The translations under genes were made by a program, and so were the position numbers. From the NCBI GenBank assembly GCA_018676675.1, contig JABHEG010000115.1:1-64000 (forward strand): 64,000 nt of DNA, written 5' to 3'. Below, in pieces: positions 51,070 through 60,068 of the stretch (its first letter is position 1; each line of letters opens with the position of its first letter). A model generated the notes under the pieces. The model saw only the letters and a program-made list of their open reading frames with translations. It did no database searches and was not told the DNA's origin. Source of the stretch: Lentisphaerota bacterium. Its GTDB lineage: Bacteria; Verrucomicrobiota; Lentisphaeria; Oligosphaerales; JABHEG01.

Positions 51070-51473
51070 TCCCGGCCTCCTGTCTCGATGTCTGTTACCC
51101 CTTGGGCCCGGCTCCCCGGTTTCCGGTCACGGGCGCCCATGGGGTCAAGTGAACGTACTTCCGGTGGCCAAGCCGTCCACCCGACATCCACTTTGGGGGG
51201 CACAATTCCGCGGTGTGGATCTCCCTGTGTTGCGCGAGTGCCGCTGAACAGGCATGTTTGGGGATGCCACACCCAGATGCCGCTAAGACAGGCGGCGGGA
51301 GACGCATCCGGGAGTAGGTCGCCGGATGGCACCGCCTTCCACATTGAGGTCAGATGCAGCCAGCGTGGATGGGAGCACGATGCCCCGATTGCCCCTATCT
51401 TGGTGCCATTCGAGGCTGCATTCCGGGAAGCGAGCCCCGACGACAGTTCAGCCCAAAACGCAACGAGAGGGCC
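51070..51473. other. Divergent intergenic region, 404 bases
   Basis: Lies between the pectin-lyase-fold gene (minus) and the AAC(3)-like gene (plus). An in-frame extension of the latter reaches 51354, but its composition (Arg/Pro/Cys-rich) is not coding-like. I see no clear promoter, RNA gene or strong hairpin. Confidence 0.35.
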
Positions 51474-52259
51474 ATGCAGGAAGAGACCACAAGGGAACAA
51501 CGGGGACCCATTGTGACTCGCGCTGACATCCACGCTGGTCTCAAAGCCCTGGACCTGGGGCCCGGCTCGGCCGCGATGGTGCACTCCTCACTCAGCGCAT
51601 TCGGCCATGTCCAAGGCGGGGCCGATGCGGTCATCGACGCACTGCTCGACACCATTGGGGCCACCGGCACACTCGTCATGCCCACCTTCACCTGGGGCGA
51701 GTTCCATGCCCGGAAGCAGGTGACCTTCGACACCCGGCATACCGTATGCGAGACGGGTCGCATACCGGAGACATTTCGGCAACGCCAGGGCGTGACCCGC
51801 AGCCTGCATGTGTGCCACTCCGTTGCCGCTTGCGGTCCCGGGACTGACCTGGCCATGGGCGAAGGGGTGAGCAGTTTTGGACGCGGCAGTACATTCGACG
51901 GTCTCTTGCGTCTCAACGCCTGGGTCGTCATGTTGGGGGTGTCATTCCAATCCTGCACTGCACTCCATGCCGTCGAGGAGTTCGTCGGAGTGGGCTACCG
52001 GGAACATCGCGACTTCACAGAGTCAACGGTCATCCTCCCTGATGGCGCCAATCTCTCGTCCAAGGCAATCGAGTACCTTCGTGTCGACAGTTCGGCCAAC
52101 GATTTTGCCAAGGTGGAGGCACTCCTCGAGGAAGCAGGCGTCCTGAGGCAAACGAGAATTGGGGCCGCGACGTCCAGTGCGGTGCGCATCCATGACATCT
52201 TCACGGTGGTACAGCCGCGCCTGGAGCAGGACGAACGCTTCCTGTCCCGAAGTCTATGA
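51474..52259 (+). CDS. AAC(3)-family N-acetyltransferase-like protein
   Basis: A 261-residue member of the aminoglycoside 3-N-acetyltransferase (antibiotic acetyltransferase, YokD-like) family. VHSSLSAFGHVQGGADAVID and GTLVMPTFTWG are the family N-terminal core. SLHVCHSVAACGPG and a CTALHAVEEF active-site stretch are also present. The ATG at 51474 follows GAGAGG, and the 40 upstream in-frame residues are not homologous. Most chromosomal members are not resistance genes and transfer acyl groups to amino sugars or peptidyl amines. The carbohydrate context fits an amino-sugar substrate, which is inference. Cytosolic. Confidence 0.78.
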   Translation: MQEETTREQRGPIVTRADIHAGLKALDLGPGSAAMVHSSLSAFGHVQGGADAVIDALLDTIGATGTLVMPTFTWGEFHARKQVTFDTRHTVCETGRIPETFRQRQGVTRSLHVCHSVAACGPGTDLAMGEGVSSFGRGSTFDGLLRLNAWVVMLGVSFQSCTALHAVEEFVGVGYREHRDFTESTVILPDGANLSSKAIEYLRVDSSANDFAKVEALLEEAGVLRQTRIGAATSSAVRIHDIFTVVQPRLEQDERFLSRSL

Positions 52260-52344
52260 AAGTCCTGACGGAGCAAACTGACAGCACGCCCTCAGCCACT
52301 GACCACGGCGGTGAAAGGCAATACTGCCTGATGGAGAACAGCAG

Positions 52345-53697
52345 ATGAACCGGACCGTAAAAGCGCTTCTTCGCCACATCTCATTCGTCGGCGTCTTCTT
52401 CGTCGTCGGTGCACTGCTCATGCTGGTGACAGGCAGAAGAGTGAGCCGAGTGATTCAGGCAAGCCAGCAGGTCGGCCCAGTGGCCATGTCCGGGGAGGAA
52501 GAGGCATCGGGCATCGTCGTGGATGCAGAAGGCGTCCCCGTCCCGGGTGCCGTGCTGCACGTCTACCCCGTAGGGAGTGGAAGCACGACGTCAGACTCCA
52601 AGGGCCGGTTCACGGTGCGCTGGCATCACACCAGCGGCGACCATCCCGCACTGCTGCTTGGCCGCCATGTCGACCGAGGACTCGCCGCCGTCCTGGACAT
52701 AGCAGAGAACCGGGACGACATCCGCCTGGAGCTGAGCCCCGGGCTCACACTGACCGGCGTAGTCAAGGATGAGGAAGGGCGCCCGATTTCCGAAGCTGCG
52801 ACCACGCTGACAGCGTGGGGAGGCAACATGGGAAGATCCCTGAGCGGAGTGAAGGGGGAGACAGGAATTGATGGGCGTTTCCGGGTTTATCCGTTGCCGC
52901 CCGTCGGTAGATTTACCGTGCAAGTTACCGCGAAACGCTACGGCCGCGCCGAGTGGGGCTTCCACTGCGAGCAAGCTGAAAATGACGAGCTGAAAGCGCC
53001 CGAGATGACGCTCCGCAAAGCGGACCTCAATCTGGACGGGATCGTTGTGGATCAGGACGAGAATCCTGTTGCTGAGGCTCGCGTCTCCATCTACGGCGCC
53101 GGGCAGCCTTACCGGGATACGGAAACCGATGCCAGGGGGCGCTTCCGCCTGGAAGGGCTTTGCAGTGGCGAGGTCACGGTCCAATCCTACACGACCGACG
53201 GGCGGAATGGCCGCGTCAAGACCGTCGGAGGCGCAAGCGATGTGGGGATCGTCTTGAAGGATGCGCATCACGTTGCTTCGAGCACGCCTCCGGAGCCGCC
53301 CTCCATCAAAGGGCGCAGAGTGTCAGGCATTGGCGATCTGGGGTTACGGGGCCTGTTCCATTCGATCAGCGGGAAACGCCTCCTCCTCTGCTTCTGGGAC
53401 CGCAGTCAGCGCCCATCGCGACATGCCATCCAGGAACTGAGTAGACTGAACGGTGAGCTCCTGGCTCGAGATATTGCAGTAGCCGGGGTGGACGTGAGCC
53501 CCGGGAAGCCCTCGGACCAGGCAGTCGGTACGCCATTCATGGTCGGACGTACAGCGCAGACGGAGGCGCTCCGGCAAAGCTGGGGAATCCGCGGATTCCC
53601 ATGGTTTATCCTGGTCAGCAAGGACCGCAAGGTCATCGAGGACGGACTCAGCCTCAGCGACGTGCACCAGATGGCAAGCGCAGACGCCCGACCATGA
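52345..53697 (+). CDS. Membrane-anchored carboxypeptidase-regulatory repeats plus inactive thioredoxin-like domain
   Basis: A 450-residue protein. One N-terminal membrane segment (ISFVGVFFVVGALLMLV, residues 12-28) precedes three carboxypeptidase-regulatory-like beta domains (SGIVVDAEGVPVPGAV, GVVKDEEGRPISEAAT, GIVVDQDENPVAEARV). The C-terminal about 115 residues are a TlpA/AhpC-like thioredoxin fold (LLLCFWDRSQRPSRH, FPWFILVSKDRKVI). The redox CxxC is gone: the two Cys positions are Gln355 and Ser358. It probably serves a binding rather than a disulfide-exchange role in the periplasm. GGAG precedes the ATG. Confidence 0.72.
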   Translation: MNRTVKALLRHISFVGVFFVVGALLMLVTGRRVSRVIQASQQVGPVAMSGEEEASGIVVDAEGVPVPGAVLHVYPVGSGSTTSDSKGRFTVRWHHTSGDHPALLLGRHVDRGLAAVLDIAENRDDIRLELSPGLTLTGVVKDEEGRPISEAATTLTAWGGNMGRSLSGVKGETGIDGRFRVYPLPPVGRFTVQVTAKRYGRAEWGFHCEQAENDELKAPEMTLRKADLNLDGIVVDQDENPVAEARVSIYGAGQPYRDTETDARGRFRLEGLCSGEVTVQSYTTDGRNGRVKTVGGASDVGIVLKDAHHVASSTPPEPPSIKGRRVSGIGDLGLRGLFHSISGKRLLLCFWDRSQRPSRHAIQELSRLNGELLARDIAVAGVDVSPGKPSDQAVGTPFMVGRTAQTEALRQSWGIRGFPWFILVSKDRKVIEDGLSLSDVHQMASADARP

Positions 53698-53719
53698 AAA
53701 TTCAGTAGAGATGCTACCG

Positions 53720-54175
53720 ATGAAGACCAGCATCATCACAAATGGACCGGTCACGCCCACGGAGATTGAGGAACTCCGCGCCCTGGTGGGCTGGGAGCGG
53801 TGCGAGGGGACCTACGAGCAGATCCTGAAGCGGCATGACGCGTACTACGTCGCACGGACAGAGGACGGCCTGCTCGTTGGTTATGCCTCCGTGCTCAGCG
53901 ATGGAATCGCGGACGCCTATCTGATCGATCTGATGGTCCACCCTCAACACCAACGCGCCGGTCTCGGAAGCAGCCTCGTCAAACGGGCCGCAGAGGATGT
54001 AAGGAAGCGCGGGATCCAGTGTCTCCAGGTGACATTCGATCGATCACTGGCGTCGTTTTACGCGGCGTGTGGCTTCCACATCTTCGGAGGAGGCGTCATC
54101 GACTTCCGAAACATGGCGTGGGGAGAAGGAGAACCAGCAGCAACAGGCGCCAACGACCAAATGGAATCCCACTGA
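53720..54175 (+). CDS. GNAT family N-acetyltransferase
   Basis: A 151-residue small acetyltransferase. The acetyl-CoA binding motif is VHPQHQRAGLGSSLV, preceded by the central strand ADAYLIDLM. The fold ends with SLASFYAACGFHIFG. ATG 53720 is preferred over ATG 53711 because the AGAG upstream is then about nine bases away. Substrate unknown. Convergent with the HD gene. Confidence 0.8.
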   Translation: MKTSIITNGPVTPTEIEELRALVGWERCEGTYEQILKRHDAYYVARTEDGLLVGYASVLSDGIADAYLIDLMVHPQHQRAGLGSSLVKRAAEDVRKRGIQCLQVTFDRSLASFYAACGFHIFGGGVIDFRNMAWGEGEPAATGANDQMESH

Positions 54176-54311
54176 GTCAAGGGCCAGAGAGTGAGCTTGC
54201 CCACCCCGGGAAGCCGTCCTCCTGCCTGTGGCATGTCCAGGCGCTCGCCCCCCGGCGGCCTCGCACCGTTGGAGCCGGAGATCACCGCTGCCCCACAGCA
54301 TAGCGCCCCGA

Positions 54312-54713
54312 TCACACCTTCTCATCCCGATTCACGATCAGGTCCGCCTTCTTCAGCACGACCAGTTCCGGATAGTCAAAGCGCGACGGCGAATGGTGGT
54401 TACCGATAATATCCGTCACCACCTTGATCTTCTGCGGCGGAAAACTGATTGCGCCCAGCAGTTCTGCTGCGACTGGAGGGCCGTATTGCTCCTGTGTACT
54501 CCCAGTGTTGTGCCCGTGCTTATCCTCAGAGACCTTGATACCCACATCGTGTAGCAAAGCGGCGGCGATGACAACATCCGGATCACACCCGGGGTGATCG
54601 CCGACAATGCGATCGGCATGATGCAGTACCCTCAAGGCGTGCTCGATCCGCCTGTCGTCAGCCCCGAAATACGCAGTAAGAACGCGCACGAGCTTTGTTC
54701 TTAGATATGTCAT
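54312..54713 (-). CDS. HD-domain metal-dependent phosphohydrolase
   Basis: A 133-residue HD-superfamily protein. It has the first His in IEHALRVLHHADRI, the HD pair in AAALLHDVG and a distal His/Asp group (NHHSP, KKADLIVNRDEK). The start at 54713 has AGGAG nine bases before the ATG and fits the family. An in-frame extension to 54779 would run into the terminator and is rejected. Likely hydrolyses a nucleotide or phosphomonoester. Confidence 0.75.
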   Translation of the reverse strand: MTYLRTKLVRVLTAYFGADDRRIEHALRVLHHADRIVGDHPGCDPDVVIAAALLHDVGIKVSEDKHGHNTGSTQEQYGPPVAAELLGAISFPPQKIKVVTDIIGNHHSPSRFDYPELVVLKKADLIVNRDEKV

Positions 54714-54755
54714 TTCCACAGACTCCTGGTCATTTCCGGTGGCCGGGTCACCCCG

Positions 54756-54796
54756 AAACAAAACCACCCCCGCCGACAAATGTCAACGGGGGTGAT
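54756..54796 (-). terminator. Rho-independent terminator of the 2-oxoacid dehydrogenase operon
   Basis: On the minus strand, 22 bases after the lpd stop, bases 54796-54763 form a 16-bp stem with a UU loop. The arm with CACCCCCG pairs with CGGGGGUG and the only non-Watson-Crick pairs are G-U. The stem runs into UUUUGUUU (54763-54756). This is a textbook intrinsic terminator for the operon that begins with the DeoR regulator gene. It also lies just upstream of the HD gene and insulates it. Confidence 0.9.
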
Positions 54797-54817
54797 CGGT
54801 AGAGCGAAGACAGCGTG

Positions 54818-56221
54818 CTACTTCCGCCGCCGGGACTTCGGCATGTGGATACACTGCCCGTGTACGGCGTGCGCTGCTTCCATCAGTGACTCCGCGAGGG
54901 TCGGATGCGCGTGGATCGCGCGTCCCAGTTCCGCGGCTGTTATCTCAAGATTCATCGCAGTTGCGGCCTCAGCCACCAAGTCAGTGGCATGCGGTCCAAC
55001 AACGTGAACGCCGAGAATCTGATCCGTCTGGGCATCCGCGATGATTTTGCAGAAGCCGTCCGTCTCTTGAACGGCTTGGGCCTTGCCAAGGGCCGCAAAG
55101 GGGAATTTCCCCACCTTCACGTCCAGGCCTTGTTCCTTGGCCTCAGCTTCGGTGACCCCGACGGCGCCGATTTCCGGAGAGGTGAAGATACACCCCGGCA
55201 CCAGCGCATCGCTGTGCTTGTCCGGACTGCCCATCGCGTTGTTGGCAGCACAGATGCCCATAGCACTGGCACGGTGAGCAAGCTGGACAGCGCCGGTCAC
55301 GTCACCGATTGCGTAGATTCCCGGGACCTTGGTGCGGCAACGCTCGTTCACGGGAAGACAGCCGTACTCGTCGACTGTCAGACCGATGCCGTGCAGTTGC
55401 AGCCCGTCGGTGACGGGCCGACGCCCCACACTCACCAACATGGCATCTGCCACAAGCTCTTCATCACCCACCGTGCATGAGACGGATTCATCGTCCGATG
55501 CGATGTCACTCATCTTCGAGTCAGTGAGGATCGTGATTCCCATCCCGGACATTGCTTTAGCCACGACGCGGCTCACGTCTTTGTCAACCGGTGGCAAGAT
55601 ACTCGGCAGCATCTCGACGACTGTCACCTCCACACCGAGAGCTGCGAACAGGCATGCGAACTCACACCCTATCACGCCGCCGCCCAGAATGATGAGGCTC
55701 TCCGGTAGATCATCCAGGGCCAGGGCTGCCCGGGAGTACAGGATGTTCTCTGCCTCGGGGATGAAGCCAGGCTTTGCGCTGTCGCTCCCCGAAGCAATAA
55801 TCGTGTTCTTGGTCTCCAGCGCCTCGGAAGAGCCGTCCGCCTTAGTGACCGCCAGCGTGTGGCGATCGACGAAGGCAGCTGTCCCTTCATACACATCGAC
55901 ACCGTTGCTCTTGAGCAGGCCGCCGATCCCCTGACGCAGACCTTTCACGGTCTTGTCTTTGCGCTTGAGCATGGCAGCCCAATCGAAGGAGACGTCACCC
56001 GAGACACTGATTCCGAACGCCGCTGCGTTCCGAACCTGATGCAGGACATCCGTACCGGCGATCAGCGTCTTGGTGGGAATGCAGCCCCAATTCAGGCACG
56101 TTCCACCCAGGACTTCGCGTTCAACGACCGCTACGCGGCCGCCCAGTTGGCTGGCCCGAATCGCGGCCACATAGCCGCCTGGCCCGGCCCCGATCACCAC
56201 GACATCGTAGGCGTTTCCCAT
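54818..56221 (-). CDS. lpd: Dihydrolipoyl dehydrogenase (E3)
   Basis: Re-oxidises dihydrolipoamide of E2 with NAD+ in 2-oxoacid dehydrogenase complexes. It has 467 residues from ATG 56221 (MGNAYDVVVIGAG). FAD fold GAGPGG (11-16), redox disulfide GGTCLNWGC with Cys42 and Cys47, NAD fold LGGGVIGCEFA, and C-terminal HAHPTLAES with the catalytic His. The ATG overlaps the E2 stop by one base (TAATG), so the two are translationally coupled. Last gene of the operon, followed by a strong terminator. An 11-residue upstream extension inside E2 is rejected. Confidence 0.95.
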   Translation of the reverse strand: MGNAYDVVVIGAGPGGYVAAIRASQLGGRVAVVEREVLGGTCLNWGCIPTKTLIAGTDVLHQVRNAAAFGISVSGDVSFDWAAMLKRKDKTVKGLRQGIGGLLKSNGVDVYEGTAAFVDRHTLAVTKADGSSEALETKNTIIASGSDSAKPGFIPEAENILYSRAALALDDLPESLIILGGGVIGCEFACLFAALGVEVTVVEMLPSILPPVDKDVSRVVAKAMSGMGITILTDSKMSDIASDDESVSCTVGDEELVADAMLVSVGRRPVTDGLQLHGIGLTVDEYGCLPVNERCRTKVPGIYAIGDVTGAVQLAHRASAMGICAANNAMGSPDKHSDALVPGCIFTSPEIGAVGVTEAEAKEQGLDVKVGKFPFAALGKAQAVQETDGFCKIIADAQTDQILGVHVVGPHATDLVAEAATAMNLEITAAELGRAIHAHPTLAESLMEAAHAVHGQCIHMPKSRRRK

Positions 56222-57597
56222 TATGCGATCTCCTCTTCCCAGAGCTCGACGCACTCCAGCTTCGCCTTGACCGCGTTCACAAATGCTGCGGACATCGCAC
56301 CATCAACCAACCGGTGGTCGGCGCTCAAGGTGATCTTCATCATGTCGCGAGCAACCACCTCGCGGTCCTCATTGACCACGGCCATAGGCATGGCGGATGC
56401 GACAGCCAGAATCGCGCTCTCGCCGGGGTTGATGATCGCACCGAAGCTCTCGACCCCCAACATGCCCATGTTGGAAATCGTGAACGTTCCGCCGCTCATA
56501 TCCTCAGGCGTGATCTTCCCGCTGCGGGCCTTGTCGGCCAGCTCACGGGCAACGGCGTGGAACTCATCCAGAGGCATCTCGTCAGCATCCGGGACAACCG
56601 GGACAACGAGGCCACTCTCGATGCTCACCGCAATTCCCAGGTTCACATGGCTGTTCCAGCTTGCCGTGAGGCCGTCGGTGGTGCTGTTAACTTCCGGGTA
56701 CTCGACCAGTGACAGGGCCACGGCTTTTGCCACGAAGTCATTGATGCTGACCGTGTACCCCTTGTCCTTGAGTCCCTTGCGGAACTCGATCAGGTCGGTC
56801 ATATCAACGCTGACCGTGGCATAGAAATGCGGAATCGTCTGCTTTGACTGCTGCAGTCGACGCGCAATCGTCTGACGCATCTTGGACATCGGCTTGGGCA
56901 TCTCTGCCTCGGCCGTGCGAACGTCCGAGATCGTGACCCGGCCGGTAGCCCCGGTGGGCGTGAGACTGAGCAAGCTCAATCCAAGCTCACGCGCCAGGTT
57001 CTCAGCGGCGGGAGTGATCTTGCGATCATGGTAGCCGTTTGCGTCCAGGTACGCCGAAATGTCACGTTCGACCACACGTCCGCCCGGACCGGAGCCGGGG
57101 ACGTCGTTGAGATCAATCAGGAAATCGCCCGCGAACTTCCGAGCCCGTGGCGAAACCGCCTTGCGCTGCGGAACCGCCGGAGCCGGAGCTGCGACTGGTG
57201 CCGCAACGGGTTGGGGGGCCGCGGCGACGGGGGCATCAGCCACCTTGTCAGCGGCCGCGGGAGCGCTCGGCTTCGGTGCTGCCGGTGCAGGAGCCGCGGC
57301 GGGCGCAGGAGCCGGCGCAGGAGCTGCAGTGGGCTGCTCGATCGGGGGAATCTCCTCACCTGGATCACCGATCACAGCCGCGATACTCATTACGGGCACT
57401 TCCTTGCCCGCCGGGAGCACGAGCTTCAGGAGCGTCCCCTCGAACTGGGATTCAACCTCGAGCACCGACTTGTCGGTCTCGACCTCGAAGAGCACATCGC
57501 CCTTCTTCACCTCGTCGCCCTCGGCCTTGTGCCACTGGACGATCGAGACAGTCTCTTCAGACTGCCCGAGCTTTGGTACTGGTATTAGCTTAGCCAT
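56221..57597 (-). CDS. Dihydrolipoamide acyltransferase (E2)
   Basis: The 458-residue core of a 2-oxoacid dehydrogenase complex. The order is a lipoyl domain with ETDKS (lipoyl Lys43), an Ala/Pro-rich swinging linker (about residues 85-135), a peripheral-subunit-binding domain (SPRARKFAGD, GPGGRV), and probably a second such segment (ITPAAENLARELGLSL). The C-terminal acyltransferase domain has the active site SADHRLVDG. ATG 57597 (MAKLIPVPK) is the start, and the 21 residues before it are rejected. Most similar in layout to pyruvate dehydrogenase E2. The acyl specificity cannot be proved from sequence alone. Confidence 0.9.
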   Translation of the reverse strand: MAKLIPVPKLGQSEETVSIVQWHKAEGDEVKKGDVLFEVETDKSVLEVESQFEGTLLKLVLPAGKEVPVMSIAAVIGDPGEEIPPIEQPTAAPAPAPAPAAAPAPAAPKPSAPAAADKVADAPVAAAPQPVAAPVAAPAPAVPQRKAVSPRARKFAGDFLIDLNDVPGSGPGGRVVERDISAYLDANGYHDRKITPAAENLARELGLSLLSLTPTGATGRVTISDVRTAEAEMPKPMSKMRQTIARRLQQSKQTIPHFYATVSVDMTDLIEFRKGLKDKGYTVSINDFVAKAVALSLVEYPEVNSTTDGLTASWNSHVNLGIAVSIESGLVVPVVPDADEMPLDEFHAVARELADKARSGKITPEDMSGGTFTISNMGMLGVESFGAIINPGESAILAVASAMPMAVVNEDREVVARDMMKITLSADHRLVDGAMSAAFVNAVKAKLECVELWEEEIA

Positions 57598-57652
57598 CGT
57601 TTTGACCTGTCTGCCTTGCTGTCGCTTGTCGCGTCTATCACTCTCCGGCTCA

Positions 57653-57686
57653 GAGGGCATTCACTGGGAATCCGGCGAATGCCCTC
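57653..57686 (-). other. Intercistronic hairpin between E1 and E2 genes
   Basis: GAGGGCATTC (57653-57662) pairs perfectly over 10 bp with GAATGCCCTC (57677-57686) across a 14-base loop. It sits in the 103-base gap between the E1 stop and the E2 start. No U tract follows on the transcribed strand, so it is more likely an mRNA processing or stability element than a terminator. Confidence 0.45.
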
Positions 57687-57700
57687 GATATGCCGCGGCT

Positions 57701-59992
57701 TTAGATCAGGCCTTTGGCGGCCTGGACGATGTCGTCGGCGGTCGGCAGGAATGCCTTCTCAAGGACGTGCGCCTGAGGAGCAATACCGTTCTTGGCCCCG
57801 ACCTTGACCGGCGGAGCGTCCAAGTCGTCGAAGCACTCGTTGACGACCTGTGAGACAATCTCGCCGGTGAAACTGCCGATGTCGATGCACTGACTGACAA
57901 CTACGCAGCGCCCCGTTTTACGGACAGAAGCGAAGATCGCCTCGGAATCCAGAGGAACGAGAGTGCGCAGGTCGATGACCTCGGCGCTGACGCCTTCGGC
58001 AGCCAGCTGCCCCGCAGCGATGGTCGCATCACTGACAGCCGGGCCCCAGCAGATGATGGACACGTCCGTGCCTTCCTGGATCGTCTTCGCTTCACCGAAC
58101 GGAATCAGGTAGTCCTCTTCCGGCACGAAGCCCTTCTCGTTATACAGCAGCTGTCCCTCAACAAACAGGACTGGGTTGTTGTCCCGAACGGCGGTCTTGA
58201 ACAGACCCTTGGCGTCGTAGGCGTTCGACGGATAGACAACACGCAGCCCGGGAATGTGACAAAAGACCGATTCCAGCGACTGTGAGTGCTGACCACCATA
58301 GCCCTTGCCTCCGCCGACACTGACGCGATAGACCAACGGCACCTCGACCGCGCCGCCAACCATGTAGTGCCATTTGCCGGCCTGGTTCGCGATCTGGTCG
58401 GAGGCCATGAGCGTGAAGTCCATATACATGAGCTCGGCAACCGGGCGGTAGCCGGTCATGGCCATCCCGACCGCGGTCCCGCAAATGCAGGCTTCCGAGA
58501 TCGGGGTGTTGGATACGCGGTCACGACCGAATGTCTCCAGCAAGCCCTTTGAGAGCTTGAAGGCACCGCCGTAATCGGCCACATCTTCACCGAAGAAGAC
58601 GACCCGCTTGTCACGGGCCATTTCCTCGACCAGCCCCTCTTTGATGGCATCGCGGTAGGTGACCAGCCCTTCGGCATCACGCTTCACCTCGGGCATCTCG
58701 TCGTAGAGCGCGACCTGTGCGGCATCCGCGGGAACCACGTCACAGGACGTATCCGTGTACATGTACTTAATCACGTCAGCCACATCCGGATCCGGCGAGT
58801 CAGCGGCGCGACGAGCGGCCTTGGCATTGCGTTCTGCCGCTTTGGCTTCGATGTTCTTAATCTGCTTCTCGGTGACCACCTTGGCCTCGAGCAGGGCAGC
58901 ACGGAAGCCATCAACCGGATCGACGGCTTTCCAGCGGGCCTCTTCTTCACGCGTCCGGTACTCATTCCGCGGATCCGAGAGGGAGTGGCCATAGTAGCGA
59001 TAGGTGTCGAACTCAAGCAGGATCGGCCCTTCGCCCTTCAGGCAAAGCTCCTTGGCCCGGAGGACAGCATCACGGGTAGCGAGAACGTCCATGCCGTTCA
59101 CGACTTCCGCATGCATCATGTCCATGTCGAATCCAGCGGCCCGGCGGGCCAGGAAGTCCACTCCGCTGACCTCGTCTTCTGCCCGACCGGTCATGCCGTA
59201 GTGGTTGTTGACGATACAGAAGATGATCGGCAGGCCGAACGGCTCGCGCGCCATCTCACCGGTGAACTGCTCCTGGACGGCCCAGTTGAGCGCCTCGAGG
59301 ACCACGCCGTTCGCGTAAGCACCATCGCCGGCGAAGCACGCTACCACGCGCGGTGTCTCTTGCTCCAGGCGCGCCGTCATGGCCGCGCCTGTGGCGATCG
59401 GCAAGCCGCCACCCACGATCGCGTTCGCGCCAAGGTGACCGACGCGGAAGTCAGCGATGTGCATGCCGCCCCCACGCCCCTTGCCGTAACCATCCTCCTT
59501 GCCGAACAGCTCACAGATCGTCCGGTACACATGGTTCTCCATCACGGCGTCACGCAACGCCTGGCCGCTCAGATCGGAGAATTCGGGACAACGGGCCTTG
59601 AGTTCCGCCGGAGACATTCCGTTGATGGCAATAACTCCCTTGGCCACCGACTCACCGTGCCCCCGGTGGGTGGAGGTGATGTAGTCCTGCGTCCCGAGCA
59701 CGCCGCAGATCCCGGCGGCCGTGGCCTCCTGGCCAATCGACAGATGGGTGGGGCCACGGTAGCTGTAGTCGCTGATGATCTCGTACGCGCCCGTCCGACA
59801 CTTGAGGATCATCTCCTCGAACTCGCGAATGATCAGCATGCATTCATACAGCTCGAGGGCAGCTTTCTTGCTGACCGTCTTCGCCGCGAGTTCACCAGCC
59901 AGCCCTTTGTCATAGCTGTAGGCCGGGATAGTCCCGAACTCCAGTACCTGCTTCGAGAAATCGGGACCGGAATCGCTGTAGTAGTTACTCAT
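57701..59992 (-). CDS. Fused E1 alpha/beta subunit of a 2-oxoacid dehydrogenase
   Basis: A 763-residue fusion of E1 alpha and E1 beta, which in many bacteria are two genes. The alpha half holds the TPP motif (GDGAYANG to IIFCIVNNHYG), THLSIGQEA, and the YRYYGHSLSDP loop that contacts the cofactor. The beta half has VFFGEDVADYGGAFK, NTPISEACICG and GGGKGYGGQHSQSLE (the His motif). ATG 59992 (MSNYYSDSG) has AGGAG just upstream. A 17-residue extension before it is rejected. Decarboxylates a 2-oxoacid, most likely pyruvate, and transfers the acyl group to E2. First enzyme gene after the regulator. Confidence 0.88.
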   Translation of the reverse strand: MSNYYSDSGPDFSKQVLEFGTIPAYSYDKGLAGELAAKTVSKKAALELYECMLIIREFEEMILKCRTGAYEIISDYSYRGPTHLSIGQEATAAGICGVLGTQDYITSTHRGHGESVAKGVIAINGMSPAELKARCPEFSDLSGQALRDAVMENHVYRTICELFGKEDGYGKGRGGGMHIADFRVGHLGANAIVGGGLPIATGAAMTARLEQETPRVVACFAGDGAYANGVVLEALNWAVQEQFTGEMAREPFGLPIIFCIVNNHYGMTGRAEDEVSGVDFLARRAAGFDMDMMHAEVVNGMDVLATRDAVLRAKELCLKGEGPILLEFDTYRYYGHSLSDPRNEYRTREEEARWKAVDPVDGFRAALLEAKVVTEKQIKNIEAKAAERNAKAARRAADSPDPDVADVIKYMYTDTSCDVVPADAAQVALYDEMPEVKRDAEGLVTYRDAIKEGLVEEMARDKRVVFFGEDVADYGGAFKLSKGLLETFGRDRVSNTPISEACICGTAVGMAMTGYRPVAELMYMDFTLMASDQIANQAGKWHYMVGGAVEVPLVYRVSVGGGKGYGGQHSQSLESVFCHIPGLRVVYPSNAYDAKGLFKTAVRDNNPVLFVEGQLLYNEKGFVPEEDYLIPFGEAKTIQEGTDVSIICWGPAVSDATIAAGQLAAEGVSAEVIDLRTLVPLDSEAIFASVRKTGRCVVVSQCIDIGSFTGEIVSQVVNECFDDLDAPPVKVGAKNGIAPQAHVLEKAFLPTADDIVQAAKGLI

Positions 59993-60068
59993 GATACTCC
60001 TGTTCGTCTCCCTGTTGCTCTCGTGTTTCCGCTTAGATTCCAAACAACGTAACGGGGGCCGAGTGATC

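Noticed and set aside
51474-52259. A dedicated aminoglycoside-resistance gene
   Set aside because: There is no mobile element or resistance context. Chromosomal AAC(3)-like proteins commonly have other substrates.
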